A stretch of DNA of 64,000 bases from Herbidospora cretacea (GCF_001570605.1 NZ_BBXG01000007.1:424346-488345); one strand, 5' to 3'. Positions 1 to 18,847 are shown, numbered from the stretch's first letter. Notes: a model not told the origin generated them from the letters alone. Made by a program: numbers and translations.

Positions 1-2994
<2,994 letters not shown>

Positions 2995-3009
2995 GGGGGA
3001 ATTTAGTAC

Positions 3010-6885
<3,876 letters not shown>

Positions 6886-6925
6886 TCGTCCCGGCCAGTC
6901 ATCCTGGCAGTCACCAAAGGTTCAC

Positions 6926-6961
6926 CCGGAAGCCCGGCCTCGGCCGGGCTTCCGGCTTTTT
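6926..6961 (+). terminator. rpoBC intrinsic terminator
   Basis: A perfect 13-bp stem (arms 6926-6938 and 6943-6955) closes on a CTCG-type tetraloop and is followed by cTTTTTc. This is a canonical Rho-independent terminator 40 nt after the rpoC stop. Confidence 0.93.
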
Positions 6962-7070
6962 CACTTGCGCCCGCACGCTATAGTTGACACGGACTCAATC
7001 ACGGCCTGCGTTTGAACGGCGGGCCGCGGGACTCAAAGCGCGAATCCCGACGACCCATACAGCGATCGTT

Positions 7071-7099
7071 TTGACGTGTCGCTACTGGCTGGGTAGTCT
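7071..7099 (+). promoter_or_regulatory. Probable housekeeping promoter of the str operon
   Basis: A -35 box TTGACG (7071-7076) and a -10 box TAGTCT (7094-7099) are separated by exactly 17 bp, the best sigma70-type match in the gap before rpsL. The predicted start near 7106 would give a 5' leader of about 230 nt. Confidence 0.65.
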
Positions 7100-7109
7100 T
7101 CTCTTTCGT

Positions 7110-7127
7110 GCCCATGGGTTCATGGGC
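7110..7127 (+). promoter_or_regulatory. Hairpin at the start of the rpsL leader
   Basis: The arms GCCCATG (7110-7116) and CATGGGC (7121-7127) pair perfectly around a GGTT loop. It sits 10 nt after the predicted -10 box, so it would form at the very 5' end of the str transcript. It could stabilise the mRNA or act in regulation. No known family was recognised. Confidence 0.5.
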
Positions 7128-7337
7128 CCAACACGCGTGCGCGCAGCTGTAGCAGCGAAGCGCGCCGTGTGCCCCTGGTTCCCGATTTCCAGGTCCGGGG
7201 TGTTGCGTCATCAGTGCGCGACACGCCCGACCGCGTGGGTCGGCGGAGAGGGAAAACCAGCAGGTCATGACACCGGCAGTACCTGCGAAATGCACGTTCA
7301 CGTCTCACCGGCCAAGGCACGAAACGGAGTTGTTGTA

Positions 7338-7712
7338 GTGCCCACGATTCAGCAGTTGGTCCGAAAGGGCCGGCAGGACAAGGTCTCCAAGACCAAGACT
7401 CCTGCTCTCAAGGGCAGTCCTCAGCGACGTGGGGTCTGCACCCGCGTCTACACCACCACTCCGAAGAAGCCGAACTCGGCGCTTCGCAAGGTCGCGCGTG
7501 TTCGCCTGACCAACGGCATCGAGGTCACCGCCTACATCCCCGGCGTCGGCCACAACCTCCAGGAGCACAGCATCGTGCTCGTTCGTGGCGGTCGTGTGAA
7601 GGACCTCCCCGGCGTTCGCTACAAGATCATTCGTGGTTCGCTGGACACCCAGGGCGTCCGCAACCGCAAGCAGGCTCGTTCTCGCTACGGCGCCAAGAAG
7701 GAGAAGAAGTAA
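7338..7712 (+). CDS. rpsL: 30S ribosomal protein S12
   Basis: This is S12 of the decoding centre, 124 residues, the normal length. The start is GTG 7338, preceded by CGGAG at 7325-7329. The frame runs upstream to 6984, but that part has no S12 similarity. The [11 protein letters not shown] and [13 protein letters not shown] loops, which touch helices 44 and 27 and where streptomycin resistance arises, are present with the wild-type lysines. The TAA stop overlaps the rpsG ATG by one base, showing tight coupling in the str operon. Confidence 0.97.
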   Translation: MPTIQQLVRKGRQDKVSKTKTPALKGSPQRRGVCTRVYTTTPKKPNSALRKVARVRLTNGIEVTAYIPGVGHNLQEHSIVLVRGGRVKDLPGVRYKIIRGSLDTQGVRNRKQARSRYGAKKEKK

Positions 7713-8182
7713 TGCCTCGCAAGGGTTCTCCTGGCCGCCGCCAGCTCATGGCCGACCCGGTGTTCAACTCGCCGCTGGTCACCGCCCTGATCAACAAGGT
7801 TCTCCTCGACGGCAAGCGCTCGATCGCCCAGTCGATCGTGTACGGCGCCCTCGAGGGCTGCAAGGACAAGACCGGCAACGACCCGGTCGTCACGCTGAAG
7901 CGCGCCCTGGACAACGTGAAGCCGACCCTCGAGGTCCGCAGCCGCCGTGTCGGTGGCGCGACCTACCAGGTCCCGGTCGAGGTCCGCGCCGCGCGCAGCA
8001 CCACGCTGGCCCTCCGCTGGCTGGTGCAGTACTCGCGCGCACGCCGCGAGAAGACCATGACCGAGCGCCTCATGAACGAGCTCCTCGACGCCAGCAACGG
8101 CCTCGGGGCGAGCGTGAAGAAGCGCGAGGACACCCACAAGATGGCCGAGTCCAACAAGGCCTTCGCCCACTACCGCTGGTAG
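7712..8182 (+). CDS. rpsG: 30S ribosomal protein S7
   Basis: S7 is a primary 16S rRNA binding protein that organises the head of the small subunit. It is 156 residues, the family length, beginning [10 protein letters not shown] with the basic N-terminal arm that contacts the 3' major domain. The start overlaps the rpsL stop (TAATG). fusA begins 39 nt downstream. In E. coli S7 is the translational repressor of this operon, but no S7-site mimic was recognised here. Confidence 0.97.
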   Translation: MPRKGSPGRRQLMADPVFNSPLVTALINKVLLDGKRSIAQSIVYGALEGCKDKTGNDPVVTLKRALDNVKPTLEVRSRRVGGATYQVPVEVRAARSTTLALRWLVQYSRARREKTMTERLMNELLDASNGLGASVKKREDTHKMAESNKAFAHYRW

Positions 8183-8221
8183 TCGGCGGATTTTCGACGA
8201 GACGACGAGGACGCGAGAGAA

Positions 8222-10315
<2,094 letters not shown>

Positions 10316-10327
10316 TTCCGTCGCTAA

Positions 10328-10353
10328 CCACCGGCCGCTCTCGCGGCCGGTGG
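10328..10353 (+). terminator. fusA-tuf intercistronic hairpin
   Basis: A perfect 11-bp GC stem (10328-10338 with 10343-10353) has a TCTC loop but no U-tract. It may act as an attenuator, an RNA processing site or a 3' end stabiliser, allowing tuf to be expressed at a different level from fusA. Confidence 0.55.
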
Positions 10354-10399
10354 GACCTGGCGAATGAAGTCAGTCAGAAATCTCTAAGGAGACAGACCA

Positions 10400-11593
<1,194 letters not shown>

Positions 11594-11598
11594 TACCC

Positions 11599-11628
11599 GA
11601 TGGCCGGGTCCCCACGGACCCGGCCATC
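11599..11628 (+). terminator. Terminator hairpin after tuf
   Basis: A perfect 13-bp stem (11599-11611 with 11616-11628) with a CCAC loop starts 5 nt after the tuf stop. It lacks a U-run, as many actinobacterial terminators do. Confidence 0.75.
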
Positions 11629-11643
11629 ACACTGCTCCACCCG

Positions 11644-11693
11644 CCGTGATCCCGCAGCCGCTTCGGATTCCCGAAGTGACTGCCGGATCACGG
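11644..11693 (+). promoter_or_regulatory. Extended hairpin upstream of the S10 operon
   Basis: A 50-nt element folds as three stacked helices: 9 bp (11644-11652 with 11685-11693), a 2x2 internal loop, 3 bp, a 3x3 internal loop, then 6 bp (11661-11666 with 11671-11676) closed by ATTC. It lies 65 nt before rpsJ. In E. coli the S10 leader hairpin binds L4 for autoregulation. A similar role here is inference only. Confidence 0.5.
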
Positions 11694-11757
11694 ACACATA
11701 GCGGCAACCTGCCGCACGTTACTTGTTCAGACGACAGCGAAGGACACCGAGGCCATT

Positions 11758-12066
11758 ATGGCGGGACAGAAGATCCGCATTCGGCTCAAGGCCTATGACC
11801 ACGAGGTCATCGACAGCTCGGCCAAGAAGATCGTCGAGACGGTGACGCGTACGGGCGCGAAGGTCGCGGGCCCGGTGCCCCTGCCGACCGAGAAGAACGT
11901 GTACTGCGTGATCCGTTCGCCGCACAAGTACAAGGACAGCCGCGAGCACTTTGAGATGCGCACGCACAAGCGGCTGATTGACATCATCGACCCGACGCCC
12001 AAGACCGTCGACTCGCTCATGCGGCTCGACCTGCCTGCCGGCGTCGACATCTCGATCAAGCTCTGA
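11758..12066 (+). CDS. rpsJ: 30S ribosomal protein S10
   Basis: S10 is a small-subunit head protein that also pairs with NusB in transcription antitermination. It is 102 residues, the normal length, starting [20 protein letters not shown]. The ATG follows an AAGGA site within 15 nt. It is the first gene of the S10 operon. Its leader contains an elongated hairpin at 11644-11693. rplC starts 14 nt after the stop. Confidence 0.97.
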   Translation: MAGQKIRIRLKAYDHEVIDSSAKKIVETVTRTGAKVAGPVPLPTEKNVYCVIRSPHKYKDSREHFEMRTHKRLIDIIDPTPKTVDSLMRLDLPAGVDISIKL

Positions 12067-12080
12067 GGGAACGCACTGAC

Positions 12081-12734
12081 ATGGCTAACCAGATCAAGGG
12101 CGTCCTGGGCAAGAAGCTCGGCATGACCCAGGTCTTCGACGAGGGCAACCGGATCGTCCCGGTCACCGTCGTGGAGGCCGGTCCGTGCGTGGTGACCCGG
12201 GTCCGCACTCCGGAGCGCGACGGCTACTCCGCCGTTCAGCTCGGCTTCGGCCAGATCGACCCGCGCAAGGTGAACAAGCCCCTGGGCGACTACCTGCGCA
12301 AGCACGACATCACCCCGCGCCGCTTCTTCGTCGAGGTCCGCACCGACGACGCCGCCGAGTACACGCTCGGCCAGGAAGTCACCGCCGGCACCTTCGAGGC
12401 CGGCCAGTTCGTGGACGTCACCGGCAAGAGCAAGGGCAAGGGCTTCGCGGGTGTCATGAAGCGTCACGGCTTCAAGGGCCTGGGCGCTTCGCACGGTACC
12501 CAGCGCAAGCACCGCTCGCCCGGCTCCATCGGTGGCTGCGCCACCCCGGGCCGCGTCTTCAAGGGCCTGCGCATGGCCGGTCGGATGGGCAACGTCCGCA
12601 CCACCATCCAGAGCCTGAAGGTGCACGCCGTCGACGCCGAGAAGGGCCTCATCCTGATCAAGGGTGCGATCCCCGGCGCGAACGGCAGCCTGGTCCTCAT
12701 CCGCACCGCTGCCAAGAAGGGGGCTGCCAAGTGA
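12081..12734 (+). CDS. rplC: 50S ribosomal protein L3
   Basis: L3 is an early assembly protein of the large subunit whose extended loop reaches the peptidyl transferase centre. It is 217 residues. The conserved central loop around [17 protein letters not shown] contains the Gln that is methylated in some bacteria. The stop overlaps the rplD GTG start by 4 nt (GTGA). Confidence 0.97.
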   Translation: MANQIKGVLGKKLGMTQVFDEGNRIVPVTVVEAGPCVVTRVRTPERDGYSAVQLGFGQIDPRKVNKPLGDYLRKHDITPRRFFVEVRTDDAAEYTLGQEVTAGTFEAGQFVDVTGKSKGKGFAGVMKRHGFKGLGASHGTQRKHRSPGSIGGCATPGRVFKGLRMAGRMGNVRTTIQSLKVHAVDAEKGLILIKGAIPGANGSLVLIRTAAKKGAAK

Positions 12735-13381
12735 GCACCATTGACGTCCTCGACGCGAGCGGCGCCAAGACCGGCGACTCGATCGACCTGCCCGAGAGCA
12801 TCTTCGGCGCCAAGGTCAACGTGCCGCTGATCCACCAGGTCGTCGTGGCCCAGCTGGCCGCGCGCCGCCAGGGCACGCACGCCACCAAGACCCGCGGCGA
12901 CGTCCGCGGCGGTGGCAAGAAGCCGTACCGCCAGAAGGGCACCGGCCGCGCCCGCCAGGGTTCGACCCGTGCGCCGCAGTTCACCGGCGGTGGCACCGTC
13001 CACGGTCCGCAGCCGCGCTCCTACGAGCAGCGGACGCCCAAGAAGATGAAGGCCGCGGCGCTGCGCCAGGCCCTGTCCGACCGGGCCGGCGGCAACCTCG
13101 TCCACGTCGTGAGCTCCCTGGTCAGCGGCGAGACGCCGAAGACCAAGAGCGCGCTCGAGGCGCTCCGCAAGATCACCGGCTCGCGCAGCGTGCTCGTGGT
13201 CGTCACGGAGCACGACGAGCTCACCTGGCTGAGCCTGCGCAACGCCCCGGAGGTCCACCTCCTGGACGCCGGCCAGCTCAACACGTACGACGTGCTGTGC
13301 AGCGACGCCATCGTCTTCACCAAGGAGGCCTACGACGACGTCGTGGCGCGCCTGGAGAAGAGCGGGAAGGAAGACGCCTGA
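12731..13381 (+). CDS. rplD: 50S ribosomal protein L4
   Basis: L4 lines the peptide exit tunnel with its extended loop and in some bacteria represses its own S10 operon. It is 216 residues from GTG 12731. The loop [19 protein letters not shown] at about residues 60-80 is the macrolide-contact region and appears intact. Coding continues upstream in frame inside rplC, but only the part from 12731 resembles L4. It overlaps rplC by 4 nt and rplW by 1 nt (TGATG). Confidence 0.96.
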   Translation: MSTIDVLDASGAKTGDSIDLPESIFGAKVNVPLIHQVVVAQLAARRQGTHATKTRGDVRGGGKKPYRQKGTGRARQGSTRAPQFTGGGTVHGPQPRSYEQRTPKKMKAAALRQALSDRAGGNLVHVVSSLVSGETPKTKSALEALRKITGSRSVLVVVTEHDELTWLSLRNAPEVHLLDAGQLNTYDVLCSDAIVFTKEAYDDVVARLEKSGKEDA

Positions 13382-13683
13382 TGGAGAAGATCACCGACCC
13401 GCGCGACATCATCATCAAGCCGATCGTCTCCGAGAAGAGCTACGGCCTGATCGACGAGCACAACAAGTACACCTTCCTGGTCAAGCAGGGTGTGAACAAG
13501 ACGCAGGTGAAGATCGCCATCGAGCAGATCTTCGGTGTGAAGGTCACCGGCGTCAACACCATCAACCGCCAGGGCAAGCGCAAGCGCACCAAGTTCGGCT
13601 ACGGCGAGCGCCCGGGTACCAAGCGAGCGATCGTCAGCCTTGCCGAGGGCGAGCGCATCGACATCTTCGGCCAAATCGGCTGA
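13381..13683 (+). CDS. rplW: 50S ribosomal protein L23
   Basis: L23 sits at the exit-tunnel rim and docks trigger factor and SRP. It is 100 residues from ATG 13381, which overlaps the rplD stop by one base. Conserved features include the N-terminal [10 protein letters not shown] and the basic [15 protein letters not shown] loop. Unlike the other junctions of this operon, the gene is followed by 184 nt of structured non-coding sequence before rplB. Confidence 0.96.
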   Translation: MEKITDPRDIIIKPIVSEKSYGLIDEHNKYTFLVKQGVNKTQVKIAIEQIFGVKVTGVNTINRQGKRKRTKFGYGERPGTKRAIVSLAEGERIDIFGQIG

Positions 13684-13867
13684 TCAGGGCTTGATCGCTT
13701 TTAGCGACAGGCCAGACGTGTAGGTGGTTGTTTGCCCGCGCGGGTGTCTGGACTGAGGAGCGTAGGGGAGCGAAGCGACCCGGAGCGACGAGGGAAGACA
13801 CCCGCTGAAGGCGGGCAAACCCGCCGTGCCGATAGGCACGGCAATTAGACAGGGATGAACGAAAAAG
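13684..13867 (+). repeat. Structured intercistronic element between rplW and rplB
   Basis: This is an unusual gap inside an otherwise compact operon. It carries a long inverted repeat: 13730-13749 pairs with 13796-13805 and 13811-13820, giving 20 bp interrupted by one 5-nt bulge. Between the arms GGAGCG occurs three times (13757, 13767 and 13782) along with one GAAGCG. An 8-bp hairpin GCCGTGCC/GGCACGGC with a GATA loop follows at 13823-13842, and a short TCGCT/AGCGA hairpin lies at 13695-13707. It could be an inserted palindromic repeat or a regulatory RNA. No open frame of note is present. Confidence 0.65.
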
Positions 13868-14704
13868 ATGGGCATCCGTAAATACAAGCCGACGACCCCG
13901 GGTCGACGCGGCGCGAGCGTCTCGGACTTCGCCGAGATCACGCGCAGCACGCCCGAGAAGTCGCTGCTTGCTCCCCTGCACAGCAAGGGCGGCCGTAACG
14001 TCCACGGGCGGGTCACCGCTCGCCACCAGGGCGGCGGCCACAAGCGGGCGTACCGGATCATCGACTTCCGACGCCACGACAAGGACGGGATCCCGGCCAA
14101 GGTCGCTCACATCGAGTACGACCCGAACCGCACCTCCCGCATCGCCCTGCTGCACTACGCCGACGGTGAGAAGCGCTACATCCTCGCGCCGACCGGCATC
14201 AAGCAGGGTGACCGCATCGAGAACGGCCCCGGGGCCGACATCAAGCCCGGCAACTGCCTGCCGCTCCGCAACATCCCGACCGGTACCTTCATCCACGCGG
14301 TGGAGCTCCGTCCGGGTGGTGGCGCCAAGCTCGGCCGCAGCGCCGGCGCGCAGATCCAGCTCCTCGCCAAGGAGGGCATGTACGCCACGCTGCGTATGCC
14401 GTCCGGTGAGATGCGCCAGGTCGACATCCGCTGCCGGGCGTCGATCGGCCAGGTCGGCAACGCCGAGCAGGCCAACATCAACTGGGGTAAGGCCGGCCGT
14501 ATGCGGTGGAAGGGCAAGCGCCCGACCGTCCGTGGTGTCGCGATGAACCCGGTTGACCACCCGCACGGCGGTGGTGAGGGCAAGACCTCCGGTGGTCGCC
14601 ACCCGGTGAACCCGAAGGGCAAGCCCGAGGGCCGCACCCGTCAGGCCAACAAGGCCAGCGACCGGCTGATCATCCGGCGTCGGAGCAAGAGGAAGAAGCG
14701 GTAG
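13868..14704 (+). CDS. rplB: 50S ribosomal protein L2
   Basis: L2 is needed for subunit association and peptidyl transferase activity. It is 278 residues. The C-terminal [18 protein letters not shown] motif is intact, including the conserved His implicated near the catalytic centre, followed by a basic KRKKR tail. The ATG is preceded by an A-rich GAACGAAAAAG stretch rather than a strong GGAGG. Confidence 0.97.
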   Translation: MGIRKYKPTTPGRRGASVSDFAEITRSTPEKSLLAPLHSKGGRNVHGRVTARHQGGGHKRAYRIIDFRRHDKDGIPAKVAHIEYDPNRTSRIALLHYADGEKRYILAPTGIKQGDRIENGPGADIKPGNCLPLRNIPTGTFIHAVELRPGGGAKLGRSAGAQIQLLAKEGMYATLRMPSGEMRQVDIRCRASIGQVGNAEQANINWGKAGRMRWKGKRPTVRGVAMNPVDHPHGGGEGKTSGGRHPVNPKGKPEGRTRQANKASDRLIIRRRSKRKKR

Positions 14705-14715
14705 GAGCAGCCGAA

Positions 14716-14994
14716 ATGCCACGTAGCCTTAAGAAGGGTCCCTTCGTGGACGACCACCTTCAGAAGAAGGTCGACGTCCAGAACGAGAAGGGCACCAAGA
14801 ACGTCATCAAGACGTGGTCGCGGCGCTCCATGATCGTGCCCGACATGCTGGGCCACACGATCGCCGTGCACGACGGCCGCAAGCACGTCCCGGTGTTCGT
14901 CACCGAGTCGATGATCGGTCACAAGCTCGGAGAGTTCGCCCCCACGCGGACGTTCCGCAGCCACGTCAAGGAAGACCGCCGCAGCCGGCGGTAA
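14716..14994 (+). CDS. rpsS: 30S ribosomal protein S19
   Basis: S19 is in the small-subunit head near the A site and forms a complex with S13. It is 92 residues, beginning [15 protein letters not shown], with the conserved [10 protein letters not shown] region. It lies 11 nt after rplB with a GGAGCAG site, and 30 nt before rplV. Confidence 0.97.
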   Translation: MPRSLKKGPFVDDHLQKKVDVQNEKGTKNVIKTWSRRSMIVPDMLGHTIAVHDGRKHVPVFVTESMIGHKLGEFAPTRTFRSHVKEDRRSRR

Positions 14995-15024
14995 GCGTCC
15001 TTCGAAAAGCAATAGGAGACAGCG

Positions 15025-15378
15025 ATGGAAGCCAGGGCACAGGCGCGGTTCGCGCGCCACACGCCCCGGAAGGCCCGCCGCGTGGTGGACCTCATTCGCG
15101 GCCTGGGCGCTTCGGAGGCGCAGGCCGTGCTGCAGTTCGCGCCGCAGGCGGCGAGCGAGACCGTTTTCAAGGTCCTCTCGTCCGCTATCGCGAACGCGGA
15201 GCACAACTTCAAGCTCGACCGCGAGACGCTGGTCGTGAGCCGCGCGTGGGTCGATGAGGGCCCGACGCTCAAGCGGTTCCGCCCCCGCGCTCAGGGTCGC
15301 GCCTATCGGATCAACAAGCGGACCAGCCACATCACCGTGATCGTGGAGTCCCGCGAGCCGAAGGGGAGGGCCCGCTAG
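15025..15378 (+). CDS. rplV: 50S ribosomal protein L22
   Basis: L22 has a beta-hairpin that lines the exit tunnel near the macrolide site. It is 117 residues. The conserved [12 protein letters not shown] and the hairpin segment [15 protein letters not shown] are present, without insertions known for macrolide resistance. It has an AGGAGA site. Its TAG stop overlaps the GTG start of rpsC by one base. Confidence 0.97.
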   Translation: MEARAQARFARHTPRKARRVVDLIRGLGASEAQAVLQFAPQAASETVFKVLSSAIANAEHNFKLDRETLVVSRAWVDEGPTLKRFRPRAQGRAYRINKRTSHITVIVESREPKGRAR

Positions 15379-16235
15379 TGGGTCAGAAGGTCAACCCGCA
15401 CGGGTTCCGCCTCGGCATCACGACCGACTTCAAGAGCCGGTGGTACGCCGACAAGCTCTACAAGTCGTACGTCGCCGAGGACGTGTCGATCCGCCGCATG
15501 CTGCAGAAGGGCATGGAGCGGGCCGGTATCTCCAAGGTCGAGATCGAGCGCACGACCGACCGCGTCCAGGTCGACATCCACACCGCCCGGCCGGGCATCG
15601 TCATCGGCCGTCGTGGTGCGGAGGCCGACCGCATCCGCGGCGATCTGGAGAAGCTGACCAAGAAGCAGGTTCAGCTCAACATTCTCGAGGTCAAGAACCC
15701 CGAGATCGACGCGCAGCTGGTCGCACAGGGTGTGGCCGAGCAGCTCTCCAGCCGTGTCTCGTTCCGTCGCGCCATGCGCAAGGCGATGCAGTCGGCGATG
15801 AAGAGCGGCGCCAAGGGCATCCGGGTCGCGTGCTCGGGTCGTCTGGGTGGCGCGGAGATGTCGCGCTCGGAGTTCTACCGCGAGGGCCGCGTGCCCCTGC
15901 ACACGCTCCGCGCCGACATCGACTACGGCTTCTACGAGGCCAAGACGACCTTCGGCCGCATCGGCGTGAAGGTCTGGATCTACAAGGGCGAAGCCCCGAC
16001 CTCGCGCGCCGAGCGTGAGGCCGCCGCTGCCGGCGCCCGCGCCGGTGGCCAGCGTCGCGACAACGACCGTCGTGGCGGTGGCGGCGGCGCTGAGCGTCCC
16101 CGTCGTGGCGGCGGCGACCGTCCGCGCCGTGGCGCCGGTGCCGGTCGTGGCGACCGCGCCCCCCGCAATGAGGCGGCCGCTCAGGCCGCCCCCGAGACCG
16201 GCCCGGCGGAGCAGCCGGGTGCTGAAGGGAGCTGA
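15378..16235 (+). CDS. rpsC: 30S ribosomal protein S3
   Basis: S3 is a small-subunit head protein at the mRNA entry tunnel, with an N-terminal KH domain ([10 protein letters not shown] loop at about residues 80-90). It is 285 residues. The first about 210 are the conserved protein. The remaining about 70 form an Arg/Gly-rich tail with repeated GGG and RRGGG units ending in an Ala/Pro/Glu segment, a low-complexity extension common in actinobacteria. The start is GTG 15378. rplP begins 2 nt after the stop. Confidence 0.97.
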   Translation: MGQKVNPHGFRLGITTDFKSRWYADKLYKSYVAEDVSIRRMLQKGMERAGISKVEIERTTDRVQVDIHTARPGIVIGRRGAEADRIRGDLEKLTKKQVQLNILEVKNPEIDAQLVAQGVAEQLSSRVSFRRAMRKAMQSAMKSGAKGIRVACSGRLGGAEMSRSEFYREGRVPLHTLRADIDYGFYEAKTTFGRIGVKVWIYKGEAPTSRAEREAAAAGARAGGQRRDNDRRGGGGGAERPRRGGGDRPRRGAGAGRGDRAPRNEAAAQAAPETGPAEQPGAEGS

Positions 16236-16237
16236 CC

Positions 16238-16657
16238 ATGCTGATCCCGCGCAGGGTCAAGCACCGCAAGCAGCACCGGCCTGACCGCAGCGGCGCCGCC
16301 AAGGGCGGCACGCGGGTCGTGTTCGGCGAGTTCGGCATTCAGGCGCTTGAGCACTCCTACGTGACCAACCGCCAGATCGAGTCGGCTCGTATCGCCATGA
16401 CCCGGCACATCCGCCGTGGCGGCAAGGTGTGGATCAACATCTACCCCGACCGTCCCCTCACCAAGAAGCCCGCGGAAACGCGCATGGGTTCCGGTAAGGG
16501 TTCGCCCGAGTGGTGGATCGCCAACGTCAAGCCCGGCCGCGTCATGTTCGAGCTGTCCGGTGTGCCGGAGTCCATCGCCCGCGAGGCGATGCGCCGCGCC
16601 ATCCACAAGCTCCCCATGAAGTGCCGGTTCGTCAAGCGTGAAGTGGGTGAGGCGTGA
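16238..16657 (+). CDS. rplP: 50S ribosomal protein L16
   Basis: L16 binds near the A-site tRNA elbow on the large subunit. It is 139 residues. Conserved elements are [14 protein letters not shown] at the start and the [14 protein letters not shown] loop that approaches the A site. The stop overlaps the rpmC ATG by one base (TGATG). Confidence 0.97.
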   Translation: MLIPRRVKHRKQHRPDRSGAAKGGTRVVFGEFGIQALEHSYVTNRQIESARIAMTRHIRRGGKVWINIYPDRPLTKKPAETRMGSGKGSPEWWIANVKPGRVMFELSGVPESIAREAMRRAIHKLPMKCRFVKREVGEA

Positions 16658-16893
16658 TGGCTAAGGGCCTGACCGCCGGTGAGCTGCGCGTGGAGGACGG
16701 GGAGGTGCTCGTCCAGAAGCTCAAGGAGGCCAAGGAGGAGCTGTTCAACCTCCGCTTCCAGGCGGCGACCGGACAGTTGGAGAGCCACGGGCGGCTGCGC
16801 GCCGTCCGCCGCGAGATCGCCCGTATCTACACCGTGATGCGCGAGCGCGAGCTTGGAATCGTCACGGTCGAGAAGGAGCCGAGCGATGGCTGA
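16657..16893 (+). CDS. rpmC: 50S ribosomal protein L29
   Basis: L29 is a small two-helix protein at the exit-tunnel rim, contacting trigger factor and SRP. It is 78 residues from ATG 16657. A GTG three bases earlier is in frame, but the ATG is the usual start. The [21 protein letters not shown] helix is typical. It overlaps rpsQ by 8 nt. Confidence 0.95.
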   Translation: MAKGLTAGELRVEDGEVLVQKLKEAKEELFNLRFQAATGQLESHGRLRAVRREIARIYTVMRERELGIVTVEKEPSDG

Positions 16894-17179
16894 AACAACT
16901 GAGAACGTCGAGACCACCGACAAGAGCGCGCGGAACTACCGCAAGACCCGTGAGGGCCTGGTCGTCAGCGACAAGATGGACAAGACCGTCGTCGTCGCCG
17001 TCGAGGACCGCGTGAAGCACCCGCTGTACGGCAAGGTCATCCGCCGTACGACCAAGTACAAGGCTCACGACGAGGAGAACACCGCCGGTGTCGGCGACCG
17101 TGTCCTCCTCATGGAGACCCGTCCGCTGTCGGCGACCAAGCGCTGGCGAGTGGTCGAGGTTCTCGAGCGGGCCAAGTAA
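16886..17179 (+). CDS. rpsQ: 30S ribosomal protein S17
   Basis: S17 is a primary 16S rRNA binding protein with an OB fold. It is 97 residues from ATG 16886, inside the end of rpmC. The first about 20 residues form an acidic N-terminal extension ([12 protein letters not shown]). The conserved core with [15 protein letters not shown] follows. It is the last gene of the S10 operon and is followed by a strong UUCG hairpin. Confidence 0.95.
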   Translation: MAETTENVETTDKSARNYRKTREGLVVSDKMDKTVVVAVEDRVKHPLYGKVIRRTTKYKAHDEENTAGVGDRVLLMETRPLSATKRWRVVEVLERAK

Positions 17180-17199
17180 TATAACGCGATCGCGCCTCG

Positions 17200-17227
17200 T
17201 GGGGGCCGTGCTTCGGCCCGGCCCCCA
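17200..17227 (+). terminator. Hairpin at the S10/spc operon boundary
   Basis: Arms 17200-17211 and 17216-17227 form 11 pairs with one mismatch around a TTCG tetraloop, 20 nt after the rpsQ stop. It is a stable GC hairpin without a U-run and probably terminates or attenuates S10-operon transcription. Confidence 0.65.
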
Positions 17228-17331
17228 TGACGGTGTCCAAGGAGGCTCCGGCACGTCCGGAGTCTCGCCCGCGGCGGCGGTCGGCTGAGGCCGGCTGGCG
17301 ACGAGGGACAAGACATGTAGGTTCGGCCAGG

Positions 17332-17348
17332 CTCGGGGTCTCCCCGAG
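17332..17348 (+). promoter_or_regulatory. Leader hairpin before rplN
   Basis: CTCGGGG (17332-17338) and CCCCGAG (17342-17348) pair perfectly around a 3-nt loop, 29 nt before the rplN start. A CTCCGG/CCGGAG pair lies further up (around 17246-17262). These suggest that the spc operon has its own structured leader here. Confidence 0.45.
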
Positions 17349-17377
17349 AACCGGCTCGACACATCAGGAGTTCAGCT

Positions 17378-17746
17378 GTGATTCAGCAGGAGTCGCGACT
17401 CAAGGTCGCCGACAACACGGGTGCCAAGGAGATTCTCTGCATCCGCGTTCTCGGTGGCTCGGGGCGGCGCTACGCCGGAATCGGCGACATCATCGTCGCG
17501 ACGGTGAAGGACGCCATCCCCGGTGGCGGTGTCAAGAAGGGTGACGTCGTCAAGGCGGTCATCGTGCGCACCGTCAAGGAGCGCCGTCGCCAGGACGGTT
17601 CGTACATCAAGTTCGACGAGAACGCCGCGGTCATCATCAAGGACAGCGGTGACCCCCGGGGCACGCGTATTTTCGGGCCGGTCGGCCGCGAGCTGCGTGA
17701 CAAGAAGTTCATGCGCATCATCTCGCTGGCGCCGGAGGTGCTCTAA
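17378..17746 (+). CDS. rplN: 50S ribosomal protein L14
   Basis: L14 forms bridge B8 with 16S rRNA and binds the silencing factor RsfS. It is 122 residues from GTG 17378, beginning [18 protein letters not shown], with the conserved [15 protein letters not shown] strand. It is the first gene of the spc operon after a 198-nt gap. rplX starts directly after its stop. Confidence 0.97.
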   Translation: MIQQESRLKVADNTGAKEILCIRVLGGSGRRYAGIGDIIVATVKDAIPGGGVKKGDVVKAVIVRTVKERRRQDGSYIKFDENAAVIIKDSGDPRGTRIFGPVGRELRDKKFMRIISLAPEVL

Positions 17747-18019
17747 ATGGGCAAGCTGCACGTGAAGAAGGGTGACCTGGTTCAGGTCATCGCGGGTAAG
17801 GACAAGGGCGCCAAGGGCCGCGTCATCGCTGCGCTGCCGTCCCAGGATCGTGTGATCGTCGCCGGCGTGAACATGATCAAGAAGCACTCGAAGGAGACCA
17901 ACCAGGGTCCCCGCGGCGCCAAGGAAGGCGGCGTCACCACCCTGGAGGCCTCCATCCATGTGAGCAACGTCAAGAAGCTCAAGGATGACGAGAAGCCGAA
18001 GGACGAGGACGCCAAGTGA
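17747..18019 (+). CDS. rplX: 50S ribosomal protein L24 (short form)
   Basis: L24 is an assembly initiator of the large subunit with a KOW domain (residues about 5-35, [17 protein letters not shown]). It is 90 residues. Typical bacterial L24 is about 100-110 residues and continues after the IHVSNV strand with a segment containing R-V/I-G-Y-R. Here that segment is replaced by a short charged tail ([15 protein letters not shown]), so the C-terminal part appears to be missing. The start has a GGAGGT site. The stop overlaps rplE by 4 nt. Confidence 0.93.
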   Translation: MGKLHVKKGDLVQVIAGKDKGAKGRVIAALPSQDRVIVAGVNMIKKHSKETNQGPRGAKEGGVTTLEASIHVSNVKKLKDDEKPKDEDAK

Positions 18020-18585
18020 CTGCCCAGACCGCTGAGCGGGTGACCCCCCGCCTCAAGCAGAAGTACCGCGAGGAGATCGCGGCCCAGCTGCGCGAGCAGT
18101 TCGGCATCGAGAACGTCATGCTGACCCCGGGTCTCACCAAGATCAAGGTGAACATGGGTGTCGGCGAGGCCGCTCGCGACTCCAAGCTGATCGAGGGCGC
18201 CGTGCGCGACCTCACCGCCATCACCGGCCAGAAGCCGGCCGTCGTCCGCGCCCGCAAGTCGATCGCGCAGTTCAAGCTGCGTGAGGGCATGCCGATCGGC
18301 GCGCACGTCACGCTGCGTGGCGACCGCATGTGGGAGTTCCTCGACCGCCTGCTGTCGCTGGCCCTGCCGCGTATCCGCGACTTCCGCGGCCTGTCGCCCA
18401 AGCAGTTCGACGGTCACGGGAACTACACCTTCGGTCTCACCGAGCAGGTCATGTTCCACGAGATCGACCAGGACAAGGTCGACCGGCAGCGCGGTATGGA
18501 CATCACGGTCGTCACGACCGCCCGCAATGACGACGAGGGCCGCGCGCTGCTGAAGCTGCTCGGTTTCCCGTTCAAGGAGGCCTGA
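18016..18585 (+). CDS. rplE: 50S ribosomal protein L5
   Basis: L5 binds 5S rRNA in the central protuberance and contacts P-site tRNA. It is 189 residues from GTG 18016, overlapping rplX (GTGA). The conserved [15 protein letters not shown] region and the [14 protein letters not shown] motif are present. rpsN follows after 4 nt. Confidence 0.97.
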   Translation: MTAQTAERVTPRLKQKYREEIAAQLREQFGIENVMLTPGLTKIKVNMGVGEAARDSKLIEGAVRDLTAITGQKPAVVRARKSIAQFKLREGMPIGAHVTLRGDRMWEFLDRLLSLALPRIRDFRGLSPKQFDGHGNYTFGLTEQVMFHEIDQDKVDRQRGMDITVVTTARNDDEGRALLKLLGFPFKEA

Positions 18586-18589
18586 TCCC

Positions 18590-18775
18590 ATGGCGAAGAC
18601 GTCGCTCAAGGTCAAGGCGGCCCGCAAGCAGAAGTTCGAAGTCCGCGCGTACACTCGTTGTTCGCGATGCGGCCGGCCCCGCGCCGTCTACCGCAAGTTC
18701 GGACTCTGCCGCGTGTGCTTCCGTGAGATGGCGCACCGGGGCGAGCTGCCCGGCATCACCAAGTCCAGCTGGTAA
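18590..18775 (+). CDS. rpsN: 30S ribosomal protein S14, zinc-binding type Z
   Basis: S14 is in the small-subunit head. It is 61 residues with a zinc site made of Cys24, Cys27, Cys40 and Cys43, so this is the zinc-containing short form (type Z). A zinc-free paralogue is often encoded elsewhere under Zur control in actinobacteria. That paralogue is not in this window. The 72-nt gap before rpsH holds no recognisable gene. Confidence 0.97.
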   Translation: MAKTSLKVKAARKQKFEVRAYTRCSRCGRPRAVYRKFGLCRVCFREMAHRGELPGITKSSW

Positions 18776-18847
18776 TTCCAGAGCAAGTTCACTACGCCGT
18801 AGGTCCCCTTCATTTCTGGGAAACCGCGGCGAGGAGGGCCATCGATC

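Larger units (their letters stand above)
6886..7337 (+). other. rpoC-rpsL intergenic region with str operon control
   Basis: This 452-bp gap holds the rpoBC terminator, a promoter at 7071-7099, and a leader of about 230 nt before rpsL. A second TTGACA box at 6984-6989 has no good -10 partner. The reading frame is open through the leader in the rpsL frame, but nothing in it looks like a conserved protein, and the S12 sequence begins only at 7338. Confidence 0.7.

Noticed and set aside
6979..7012. TATAGT (6979) and TTGACA (6984) as an rpsL promoter
   Set aside because: Neither has a suitable partner at 16-18 bp. The pair at 7071-7099 is better.
6984..7337. N-terminal extension of rpsL from a TTG at 6984
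   Set aside because: S12 is fully accounted for from GTG 7338 with a good ribosome site, and the extension has no similarity and overlaps the promoter.
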